This document shows, in pieces, positions 38,401 through 49,195 of a stretch of DNA of 64,000 bases. Below the pieces are notes generated by a model, which saw only the letters and a program-made list of their open reading frames with translations, was not told where the DNA came from and made no database searches. The DNA lies in contig NC_049901.1 of assembly GCF_001411555.2 (NCBI RefSeq), positions 43,392,302 through 43,456,301 of the forward strand. The letters run 5' to 3'. The stretch is from Juglans regia. Its lineage: Eukaryota > Streptophyta > Magnoliopsida > Fagales > Juglandaceae. A program made the position numbers and the translations under genes. Within the stretch, counting starts at the first letter, position 1; every line of letters begins with the position of its first letter.

Positions 38401-38888
38401 TATTTTAACCTGAATGTAAAAGCATGTCTTTCACATTTACAAATTGGTCAACAGCTTACAAAACCGAGACATTTGTTGAGTTGAAGGAAAAAATGCATTT
38501 GAATTCTGTGAGATGTTTTGAACAAAATTTATTACGTGAATATGAGTTTGATAATCATTGGTATATAGAATTATTTGATATGGAAGTTTCCATTGATGCA
38601 GAAGATTCCAAGACTATGCATGTTTTAAAGTGTTATCATGCTTGTTACCTGATCTTGCCATGTGTAATTCAAGTAATTATGCCTGAGATCAACCCCTAAA
38701 TATACTGCAAACTTGTTACAACATCTAATTAAACTTTTTGCTGCTCATTTTACTCTGCATCATACATCAAATTGACAGATTTCTCTGCTTTGGTATGGCA
38801 GGTTTTGCATTTAAGACGCCAACTCCACCTTCTCAAGAGATGCCAAGAGAACAAGGTGGATGTGGATCTCGGTGCACCTATGTCATAG
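32444..38888 (+). CDS. PCS: Phytochelatin synthase, copy A
   Basis: It is a gamma-Glu-Cys dipeptidyl transpeptidase that makes phytochelatins from glutathione in the cytosol for Cd, As and Zn tolerance. Eight exons are 32444-32518, 33580-33736, 35118-35356, 35836-35999, 37042-37093, 37441-37668, 37786-38295 and 38802-38888, giving 503 aa (Arabidopsis PCS1 is 485). The catalytic triad sits exactly at the Arabidopsis positions: Cys56 in [10 protein letters not shown], His162 in [11 protein letters not shown] and Asp180 in [12 protein letters not shown]. The C-terminal half carries the expected cysteine pairs, CCRNLP, CCQGAE and [10 protein letters not shown], plus a triple CCC in GCCCSASS. The start gives a protein beginning like other plant PCS ([10 protein letters not shown]). 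Intron 2 holds a nested MITE pair and intron 4 a retroposed insert. Copy B follows in the same orientation. Confidence 0.96.
34024..34565 (-). repeat. GATGAGATGAG-type MITE, copy 7, split by copy 8
   Basis: The left part (34024-34290) starts GGGCTTGTTTGGAAAAAG and carries CTCATCTCATCCCATCTCC, TACAACTTTCCCAAACTTTC and CTAACAATATTTTTTAA. The right part (34490-34565) carries TCTCACTACTATTCACAAAT and CATTTCATCTCACTCCC. Both lie in intron 2 of PCS copy A. Confidence 0.55.
34290..34489 (+). repeat. GATGAGATGAG-type MITE, copy 8, inserted in copy 7
   Basis: It runs from GACATGTTGAGATGGTTGAG through TAAAATATTGTTAGAATATT and TTGAATTATTTATTGTATTT to TTTCCAATCCAAACTAGGGC. Its orientation is opposite to the flanking halves. 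Confidence 0.65.
36353..36587 (+). mobile_element. Short retroposed insert with poly-A and target duplication (LINE tail or SINE)
   Basis: TCCCAGGCAAGGCT occurs at 36353-36366 and again at 36574-36587, a 14-bp target duplication. The 207-bp insert between them ends in a run of A (36555-36573) after GGTTATTTTCGT. Poly-A plus a target duplication is the signature of LINE-type retroposition. I see no RT fragment and no clear A/B box, so LINE tail versus SINE is open. It lies in intron 4 of PCS copy A. Confidence 0.8.
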
Positions 38889-39534
38889 TGTCGTGTCGTG
38901 TTTTCCTCATTTTCTCTCTACTTCCGAGACTAGGGAAAGATGTCGATCGTATGAACTATCAGAATGTCTGAGTGTTAGAAATGCAGAACAGCAAGGCTAT
39001 CTACTGCCCATTTGTAGGTTATTTGTTGAGAAGCTACAGTTGACTGCCGGAGATGTAAACCTCATGTGTGGAGGCAAGAGTTGTCCTTCAGAGCCTGAAT
39101 AAAAAAGGTCATGATGAAGGAAGAGGCAAGAGTTTTCTCCATTTTTTATACAACTGCAGGGAGTTTTAAAACATTTAATACAAACACGCATATATATATA
39201 TATATATATATATATAATTGTTTAAAATTATTCCACTTGAGAATTTAGGCAAAATCTATTATGTTATGCTTCTTTTTTTTTTTAAACAAAAGCAAATAAT
39301 CTAGCTATTACATTTCTTTTGCTATAAAAGAAATCCCACTTAGTTTGACATCCAAAATGTTTAATGAAAATCTGTATGCAAATTAGTATAATTAAGTGAG
39401 TTAGCAGCATCCACTCCTGAAATCCTACAATATCCAAGCAATCCACTACACCAAAATATATTATTTCAACAAGACAATACTTCAAACCCTAGATGATCAA
39501 AGACATTATGAGAAATTTTATTTGCAGTCTCTAT
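38889..39534. other. 3' flank of PCS copy A
   Basis: This contains the probable 3' UTR and a (TA)n microsatellite at about 39188-39216. No gene is seen. Confidence 0.5.
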
Positions 39535-41847
39535 TTGGGGACTAGGGGTGTTCAACCGGATCCGGATCCGGGTGCTAAAATCCGGGTGGTTATCCGTCCG
39601 GATTAATCCGGATTTAATCCGGGCGGATAACCGGATTCAATCCAGATATCCGGATCCGGGTAATAATCGGATTTAATCCGGGTTTAATTTTTTATTTTTT
39701 TAAAAAAAGACTTTAAAACTTAAAAAAAATGTTTTTAAAGCACTTGGTTTTTTTAAAAAAAAAATTCTGTTAATAAATTCACAAACAAAATCAATAAAAA
39801 TACAAAATAATAATATTGTTGTTACATCACAATGCAAAACATAAATTTACAAAAAATAAAATAAATAATAATAATACATCACAACTAATTAACTAAAATA
39901 TAAATTTACAAAGAACAAAAGAAATAATAATACATCACAACTAATTAAACAAAAACATAAATTTACAAAGAACAAAAAAGATAATAATACATCACAACTA
40001 ATTAAACTAAAACATAAATTTATAAAGAACAAAAGAAATAAATTTACAAAGATCAAAATTTATTAGTCTTTTCACATCTTGAAACTCCAAACAACATGAT
40101 CTTGAAACATAAACAACATGATCTTCTACTCTCTCTTTCATCTCCTTGAGAGACTGTTGGAATTCCTACAGATGCCCTATTATAAAAATTAGTTCAAAAT
40201 TAGCTTACTATATATGCAGTTTCTTTTATTGAATTAGCTGTCTAGTCCCTGCAGTAGATAACAGTTGTAATCATCAATATCATTTGCCATCCATGATATT
40301 TTCATACATGTACAAATAAATGAAAATGTAGAGGACTACACAAATTACTACAGTTACATGTACAAGGGACTACGACCTTTTATTATCAACTGCATCACAA
40401 GACACACCTTCAATAGTCTAACTAGATTCATTCTCACCTTGCAACAAAGCAACAGAAAACAAATCAATGCAACATGGACCCAACACATAACTACACAGGC
40501 AAGCAATAGAACAGAGTTCAATATTTTCCTTGCTGTTCTTTCTTCCCCTGTTTTATTCTCCTCACTGAAATTATTATAATGTTCCCTCTACAAAAAGAGC
40601 CAACATAATTGCATATTTTAAACTCTCTAAGCCACAAATGCTTTTGGCATTCTCTCTTGCTCATAGACATGACGTTTGCAGATCATCAAACACAATCTAT
40701 CCACTGCATATTTTCATGTTCTTCAGTGGTGAAATCAGTTTTTGACAGATCTCATAGCCTTATTTCTCAAGTTTTAGAGGCCCAAAAGGTAGTAGAAACA
40801 TTGCACTTTCATTTATGGATATTGTTAAGTTTCAAAACGACAAATTTATGCAAAAAGTGCAGACCTAAAGGAAATGAATTGATCTGTGGCACAACAAATC
40901 CACCGTCCAACACCAAGGTTTAGCCAATATTCGATTTTCTTTTTTATTAAAAGCACGGCTGATGAAAAAGGGTTTAAGAATATTAAATCTAAAAAATCTT
41001 GAGAATGCATATTTAGAGATTAAAATATTAATTTAAAAATTAGAAGAAAATACCTATAATATATGATGAACACTGATCAAATCATAAATTATAACAATTT
41101 AAGAAAAGGAAAAATAGTTGAAAATTTTCCAAACTCAAGTTGCTCGATGAGGATATATAGTCATTCAGATTAATAAACAAAACAAAAAATTGATTAGATG
41201 GGCATATTTAGAGATTAATTTTATATATAAAAAATATATATAAAGATGTAAACAAAATGTAAACAAAAAATGAACGAGAAAAAAAAAGAAAGGAAAGGAG
41301 TAGAAAAAATTTACCAAACTCAAGCTGCTGAACAAGGATAGTCATCCCGAATCAAAACAAAACCACACAACCTCAACAAAATGAAAGAAAAAGGCAGAAA
41401 ACCTAACACATGTTATGAAGAGTTTGAGTTGTAGTTGCATTGTGAGTTTGATAAATGGCCGGAGAGTCCAAAGAAAACCCTAAGTATAAAGAAAGGTACC
41501 TTAAGAGCTTAGAGAGAGAGAGAGCCTTCGATGGTAGCTTCCGCGTGTCTCACCCAGATGCGCGAAGCTTCTCACTTCGAAGCTTGGAGAAGACGAGAGC
41601 TGCAAACCTAAGCGAGAGAGAAGCGGATTCGAGAACGGGGGGGGGGGGATTCGAGAAAGAAAGAGATGCGATTTTTTCATTTTAAAGGACCCGGTTATGG
41701 ATGATAACCGGATCCTTAACTGGATTCGGAATATTTTAACCGCCCGGGTGTAATCCGGGCGGATAACCGCCCGGATGCACCCAGATTTCCGGGTTTCGGA
41801 CCGGATCCGGAAAAAAACCGGACCGGTTGAACACCCTTATTGGGGAC
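39535..41847. mobile_element. Non-autonomous hAT element
   Basis: The 2297-bp element 39543-41839 has terminal inverted repeats TAGGGGTGTTCAACCGG and, at the far end, CCGGTTGAACACCCTTA, which differ by one base. The 8-bp target duplication TTGGGGAC flanks it exactly (39535-39542 and 41840-41847). Eight-base duplications with short T(A/G)RGGG-type ends are diagnostic of hAT elements. Subterminal regions are packed with ATCCGG and CCGGAT motifs in both orientations, as hAT transposase binding sites often are. The interior has A-rich tandem blocks (ACATCACAACTAATTAA about every 60 bases, 39870-40010) and no transposase. It sits between the two PCS genes. Confidence 0.85.
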
Positions 41848-43154
41848 TGCATGTGCAAACCCTTCGTTAAATGGAAAAGTGTACTATTTTGATAAGGATA
41901 TTATTATAATTTTAGAAAAATTTAAAGATAAAATTGACTAAGCAGGGAGATTGTACGTAACATTGTTATACATTGGTGTTAGTGTAACACAAAGCATTTA
42001 TTTAATAAAATCCCATCAATAAAGGTAGTATTCTCCCAATAATATAATTTCAACATAATTAAGAACTATGACTCTTTGCTTTGGGTCTCTTCTTTCATTT
42101 TATTAGAGTTGTTGATTTTACTCTTTTCTTCAATGTATAATTTCTACAGGTTATTGGACTAGAAAACTTTCCTTTGAATTATTCAAGATACATTTACGAA
42201 ATTTCCTGTCTAAGTTTGTGTACTTTTAGATTAGTCGGAACTTTGTTCTTGGACACTAAGTACTAATAAAAATAATTATTAAAATTGAAAAATGACCTAT
42301 TAGGTTAAGGACCATAGCTTCCTTTGATTTAGATTCTTTGTGCAATTTGAGTTTTCAATTTTGTAAAAGTTAAAAAAGATGGAAATCTCAAATTTGAAAT
42401 CTATACTGATTTTACAAAATAAAGTTCGATGCTCTCGATGAGCCCAAGCAAGTCGGGAAAGTATGAGAAATAATTTGTACAAGTTTTAAATAGATAAATT
42501 TTATATAGAATAATGTTACTGTGCCTCAATTTGCCTTCTTATTTTAATCCCTCATATATTTATTTTTTTAATTTTTATTTTTTTAATAATTAAATAATTG
42601 ACTATTAGTGTATTTTTAATTTTTTAAACATGTTTGAATATGTTAAAAAATGTTTAAAATAAAAAGAAAAAAAAGGCACAATTTACACTAGGTGGCATAC
42701 AAAATGGGTACCTATAGGCAGCAGAGTAATACCGCTCTTTTATATAAGTCATTATAAAAAAGTAGATACTATTTAAAAAAATATAAAAAAGAATGATTTA
42801 TTCATAAAATCCACATTTTTACAAAAAATAAAAATAAAAAATTAAATGCGTAATTTATCTATTTACTTATAAATATTACCACCCACTAACGGTCAAGCTT
42901 TTTAAAAAATGTAATTATAAAAATACTCAATATATCCCATGGAAATAAATAAAGTAAAGCAGCATTCCCACTTCTCTCTCTTCTTTTTCTTCTTTCTCTG
43001 CATCTCTGTGAGTGGACTGGAAGAGAGGAATCTCGGATTCTCTGACTCTGTTGCTCGGAAAGCAAGATTCCATTGAGAGAAGAGAGGAGAGGAGAGGAGA
43101 GAAGCCCAATCAATCAAACAATTACCCACCTCCGAGGAGCCGAACCCTGCCAAA
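41848..43154. other. Intergenic and promoter region of PCS copy B
   Basis: AT-rich DNA runs to about 42950. A purine/pyrimidine-rich leader follows, with (GAGAG)n at 43075-43102 directly before the PCS-B start. No other gene is seen. Confidence 0.5.
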
Positions 43155-46100
43155 ATGGCCACGACGCCCTTGCCTGGTATTTACCGCAGATCCCTCCCTT
43201 CTCCACCCGCTATCGAATTCGCTTCACCCGATGGTAAGGTACGTATTAGTCACTCCCAACTCAAAGCTCTCTCTCTCTCTCTCTGAAGCTGCAGCTGACC
43301 GAATTTTGTTTGCAGAAGCTTTTTACTGAGGCTCTTGGAGGTGCAACAATGGAGGGGTTTTTCAAACTCATTTCCTACTACCAAACCCAGTCCGAGCCTG
43401 CCTTTTGCGGGCTGGCCACTCTTGCTATGGTTCTCAATGCGCTTGCTATCGACCCCGGAAGAAAGTGGAAAGGTTTATTTATATCCATTTCCTTAATTCT
43501 TATAACAAAAGCGAATGGTGATTTTACATTCTTCCTTCGTAACATCGTACGTACTGCTGGGCCAGATCCATGAATTTCCTTTTGAGTGTTGTTGTAACAT
43601 ATTACATTAATCTTAAGCCCTCACAGCCACAGACTTTAAAACGATTATTGACGAATACATTTTGTGAGGAATTTGCACAATGCGTCGGGACTTAAACCAT
43701 GTTTTGTAGGTTGTTTAATAATTACTGCCTGAAAGTCGGTTTCTTTTTTATGGGGTCTTTGCAATTGAGGGAACACATTGCAGAGCTTAAAAAATTGCAA
43801 TTGAAGTGGAGACTTGTATGTGTTTTGACGTCGCTTGAATTACCACCACATGGATCGATACCTTTTAAGTCGGTGAATTTTTTAACTGGCTTTGTGGCTT
43901 GAGTGCGTCCCACCATCATTATACTCTTTTTCTTTTGTCAGCAGAATTTCTTCTACGCTTCTGCGGTCAAGGTTTCCTCATGTTTTGAACTTGTGATTTC
44001 ATTTGTAGGCCCTTGGAGATGGTTTGATGACTCTATGCTTGACTGCTGCCAGCCTTTGGAAAAGATCAAAGCTGAAGGCATCACGTTTGGGAAAGTCGCA
44101 TGTCTGGCACATTGCAACGGGGCTAAAGTGGAAGCTTTTCGGACTAGTGAAAGCACCATTGATGACTTCCGCAAGTGTGTAATATCATGCACTTCTTTAG
44201 AGGATTGTCATGTGATCACATCGTACAACAGAGCAGTTTTTAAGCAGGTCTTGTGAGCTTATCCATTTTGCAATCTTATCATTAGCTATTCTTCTTTTAT
44301 TTATGTTCCTTATTCTTGGTGTAGTTTTACAAAAATTCCTGCATCCATGAATTTGATATATGCCACTGGAATCATTGTTATGTCAGCTCAAAGTGCCTTA
44401 TACCTGAACTAGTAGGTTTGATGCAATGGGTAAACCATGTCCTGATCTATATTTTGTATGCTTTTTTTTATTGCTATATGCTGTCCCCTTTTAGCTAATC
44501 GGCAAGACTGATCATTTGCTTGTGAGAAGCAAGTTAGTAAAAACTAGACAAACAATGGTAATTTTTAGCTTTGTTGCCTGTACCCTTTTTACCCGTTGAA
44601 GCCTTATCTGTTCGTGGGATCAAATAATTTTTAAAAAGAAAAGGATGAAAGTGTTAAAATGCACCGAATGGGGCTACTCTGAATTGTTAGGGCCGCCTAC
44701 TTAGTATCAAGTTTTTCTGTACACCATTTGGTGATAATATTCTGGTTCAAGAAAGGAGTGTTTATAATTTTTTTGTTTTGAAATAAAACATTTCTTATCC
44801 TTGTTCTACACTTGCTTATTAGAACCTGAGAGAGGATCAAAATTCATTTCACTGTCTGGGTACAGACTGGAACTGGTCACTTTTCACCTATTGGGGGATA
44901 TCATGCTGGAAGAGATATGGTTCTCATTTTGGATGTTGCTCGATTTAAATATCCTCCTCATTGGGTCCCTCTCACGCTTCTTTGGGAAGCAATGGATACT
45001 ATTGACAAGGCAACAGGACATCGAAGGGGGTAAGCTCTCCTATTTTGAACCTCCTTATCAAATTGTAAGATTGCAAGAGTTAGTAATCAATATAAGCTGT
45101 TTATAGTTTGTGTTTCTTCAAACGAAATGGTAGTAGTATTTCTTCTCAGTTTCTTTAACATTCAGTATGTTTCTTTCTTTGTATCTCAACAACTTATATC
45201 TTTCATATACTTATAAAAAACAAACTTATATCTTTCATATATGAAGCTTATATATAATTTTTTTTTCTTTTTTTTGGTGAATATTATAAACTTCGGTGCG
45301 AATGCGTGCATTTTTTTTATTTAAAAGAGAGTTATTGGTGAAATTCACTTTCTATACTTTCAATGGCTTTTAATGCTATTTTTGGTCGGCAATTTCTAGT
45401 AATTAGCTAATTTAGCTTTCATGCAGGAGGAAAAAATGTGCGTAGCAAACAAAGTTCTATATCTTCTTTTGGCCTGTGCATTTGGATAAGTAGCCACATA
45501 TTTGCGTGTTAGACATAAATTCTTTTAATTTGATCTCAACCTTTTCAAGAATTATAGTCTTGTTTACTAAGTATTTGCAAGTGAGGGGTCAAGTAGAATA
45601 TTACATCTTCCAAATTTGTTGTACTTAAATTCTGCCTTGGTACCATCTTGATTCTATGATGTTGGGTATTGTCTGTTTTCTTTGCATTCTATTTACATTC
45701 CGAAATATGATTTTTCAGGTACATGATTATTTCAAGGCATCACAGAGATCCGTCAATCCTCTACACAGTGGTACTGTTCTTGTTGGCTGGTTTATATTTT
45801 ATATAACCTTAATGTTGTGTTAGTTTTAATGAAATTTTAGTACTAGATTTCCCCCATTATGGGTCACAATAGAGTGGTACCAATAATTGAATATATTTTA
45901 TAACATTGGCAATGTGCCTTCTAAACTATAAATTTAAGCAATCAATCCTCAGAATTGAGATCCCATGATGAATGGTCCCTACCACTGACACTTGGTATCA
46001 AAACTATCTTTTTCTTTTTCCTTTATTCTTTTAAACGCACGTGTCACATGATTATGGCATCTATGTTTGAACCCAGTCTTTTTAGGTGGGGAGAGTTGTA

Positions 46101-48623
46101 TTCAATTATCTGTCTTTCAGGTATCTATTAGTTTTAGGAGTCTATTAGAAGTCTAAATGTCTTATTTATAATTTTATTCATTAGGTATTTATTTGGATAA
46201 GAGTCATACTTGTATATGAACATCTATAGCCTCGGTTATTAGAAAATGAGTAATTATTAGGTATCCTGGCAAACTCATGGTACTCCCAACCTATCATAGG
46301 ATGCCATGTCATTAAAAATGAATGCTTGCGTAAGCAATTTTAATGTCTTGACATGTTGTGGAAGGTTGGGAGTCACATCATCCATACTCCAGGACTACCT
46401 AATAACTTACCTAAGAAAATAATTGCCTTGTGTACTTTAACTGAGATATTTGATAATGGAATCTTGAGATCAAACTCTTGGAGAGAGGAGTTATCGAGTT
46501 ATCCATTTCTTGGAGAGATGCCAAGTTCTTTATCAAGGTGTGACTCTTTTACCCAAAACCAATTACATTGAAATTCTGCGGTTGTCTTAGTAAAATGGTT
46601 GTGAGACTCAATCTTCTCATTGAGTACCATTTTCTACTTTATTCGTTAAATTCCTTTTTTTTGTCATCCTACACTATACCATGCACTTATTTGGTGATTT
46701 GGAAAGGTTCATGGTTGTTCATTGTGGTGCAAATTGTATTGGATCTGGTTGGTGATGTGATATAATCCGAGTAAATCAAAAGCTTTGATATGAGGATATT
46801 TATTATTTGTGCTGGATAACAAAAGAGTGTATGACAGAAAAAAGTTGCTCTTAAGGACTGCGATGAAGAGGAACATCAGGTAGTTATGAAATGCAGCTCA
46901 CATTGAAGAGTTAAGAGTTTCGAACTAATCGTTAGGGAATATGTAATAATTGTTGGGTTTGATCAATGATTATGATCATTGATCAAAACCAAGAGTCAAA
47001 ATGATCATTTGAACATTCCGACTCTTGGTTCCTAACGAATGCATTTGGAAATCTAATTTTTCTTATTTTATAATTTCATTCCATTTTCTATTTATCGATT
47101 TGAGATTGGGCCAAAAGTTGAGCTGGAATAGAATGTGATATTTTGAATTAGCCATGGGAAAAATTATGTAGATGGGTGATCACTTTGATTGTATGAGGTA
47201 AGAAGGGTACTCTCTGCTTCTTAAATATAGGCATTCCGTCTTTCATGTTCCACTTGTATTCTTTTATCTCCTGGGATCTGATTCCATTTTATTGATTTCT
47301 TCTTGTTTTGCTCTGCTCTTGTTTTGCTCTGCTGTTTTTATGTTTGCTACCAACGTCTTGAACTAGCATTGCATGACTCTCAATTCTGTGCAGAGTTGTA
47401 GACATGATGGTTGGAAAAGTATTACAAAGTACCTAATAGAAAATGTTCCCTCCCTCCTGAAGTTAGAAGATCTCAAAGATGTTCAAAAAGTACTCTCCAT
47501 AATATTCAACTCAGCCCCTTCTGATTTGAGAGAATTTGTTAAGTGGATTGCAGAAGTTCGGAGACAAGAGGATGGGAGTGTAGCCTTAAGTGAAGAGGAA
47601 AAGGGAAGGGTTGCAATCAAGGTCTTCTCCAGCTTCTTTGTCTTCCTTTCTTGTTTTTATTTTTCATTTCATTATTTCCCATTCTTCTGTCATTTCTTTG
47701 AGCTTTCAGAGCGTGAACTATACCTTTTCAGTTTTTTAGACTTTTCTACCCAAAATATGAACAGAAAATCTTTTAAGATTTTGAGTTTATAAGCTTTGGT
47801 ATTCAGGAAGAGATATTGAAACAAGTACAAGAGACTGAACTATTCAGACACGTGACGAGATACTTGGCTTCTGAAAGCTCATTTTGTAAAGGGATCACTT
47901 CTTTGGGTGATAAAGATGGGTTGCCAGAAATTGCTGCAAGCGTCTGTTGCCAAGGAGTACAACTTTTTACTGGGAAAAACAGTAAGATATGCTGTAAGGA
48001 GACAACTGTGAATTTTTTAAAGGTTAATGGGGAAAGGCCTGCAGCAGTGGTATCTGGGACTCTAATTGCTGATGGCACTGAACAAGGAGTTGATGTGCTG
48101 GTCCCTTTATGTCAAACCAACCCCAGTAATTTGTGTGCGTTTGATCAAGGTTGTTGCAGTGGAATGCATCCATCTACAGCTGATGTTCTAACAGTCCTAT
48201 TATTTGCCCTCCCCGAAGATACATGGGCTGGCATCAAAGAAGAGAGACTGAAGGCTGAAATGAACAGTCTCATGTCGATTGAAAGCCTTCCCCCTTTGGT
48301 TAAAGATGAGGTACTGCCTATATGGTTGATTCTTTTCTGTTTTCATTTACATTTAATTTATGACCTTTTTTGTTAGTTTATTTGGTTATGTTACATGTTT
48401 TGAGGCACATTGTGAAATAAATTCCGGAAACCTCTTAGTTGTTGTAAATGTTCATACTGTTTTCATCCTTACTATGATTTATGGTGCTTGAATCAAATTG
48501 TAGCATCCATAACCATGTAGAAATTGATTCCTATCTCTAACTTAATTCCCATTACAGGTTCAATATTTGAGATGCCAGCTCCATTTCCTCATGACAGATC
48601 TTGGCGCTCATACCCCATCATGA
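43155..48623 (+). CDS. PCS: Phytochelatin synthase, copy B
   Basis: It has the same enzyme role as copy A. Eight exons are 43155-43238, 43316-43472, 44009-44247, 44866-45029, 45719-45770, 47394-47621, 47807-48310 and 48558-48623, giving 497 aa. Exons 2 to 6 have identical lengths to copy A (157, 239, 164, 52 and 228 bases), showing duplication of the whole gene. The triad is present as Cys59 ([10 protein letters not shown]), His165 ([11 protein letters not shown]) and Asp183 ([12 protein letters not shown]), shifted by three residues because exon 1 is nine bases longer. The N-terminal catalytic half is close to copy A. The C-terminal half is more diverged: the CCC triplet becomes QGCCSGM, CCRNLP becomes FCKGIT, and the last exon ends LGAHTPS rather than LGAPMS. 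Both copies look functional. Divergence of the Cys-rich sensor half could change metal response, which is inference. Confidence 0.96.
46930..47037. repeat. Foldback sequence in intron 5 of PCS copy B
   Basis: CGTTAGG at 46930-46936 pairs with CCTAACG at 47031-47037. AACCAAGAGTC (46987-46997) pairs exactly with GACTCTTGGTT (47020-47030). Between them GGTTTGATCAATGATTATGA is itself nearly palindromic with what follows. It may be a small foldback element. Confidence 0.45.
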
Positions 48624-49007
48624 TATCCTGTTTTCTTTCTACTTGACTAATTCTAAACAGGTATACAATATCATTCACTCATTTCATGACATTTTCCAAC
48701 TGATAGTGATAAAAGGGGTCAATATGAATGAAATGGGACAGGTCATACACCGGACTCTATTAGGATTATGGACAACTCATTTCATGACATTTTCCAACTG
48801 TTTTCTTGCTGTTTTGCATGTTTTCAAGTACTTCGGTGTTATAAATAGAAAATCTACAGGACATATTGTTCTTTGCTGGTGTTTCTATATCCAATACAAT
48901 TTTCCCTTTTCCTTTTTCCCCTTAACCAGTAAACCATTCAAGCTCAACGAAATGGACATGGAAACCGAGCTCCATCCACAGTAACTACTAACAAGAGCAG
49001 AAACAAG

Positions 49008-49195
49008 TGCCTTGTTTGGACTGGAAACTCACCTCAACTCATCTCATCATTATAATTTTTCTAAATTTTCATGTAAAATATAATAAACAATTCAATTTTT
49101 TCAAATTCTAAAATAATAATAATATTAAAAAATAATATTTTATTTTATTATTATTTACAAATTATCTCAACTCATCTTTGAATTCAAATGGAGCT
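49008..49195 (-). repeat. GATGAGATGAG-type MITE, copy 9 (reverse)
   Basis: It runs from CCTTGTTTGGACTGGAAACT through CACCTCAACTCATCTCATC and AAAATATAATAAACAATTCAA to ATTATCTCAACTCATCTTTG. It lies about 400 bases after PCS copy B. Confidence 0.7.

Noticed and set aside
41455..41685. 76-codon frame inside the hAT element
   Set aside because: It has no similarity to hAT transposase and comes from purine-rich subterminal sequence.
48640..48984. Open frame after PCS copy B
   Set aside because: It lies in the 3' flank, is AT-rich and contains an internal direct repeat (TCATTTCATGACATTTTCCA twice); no family resemblance.
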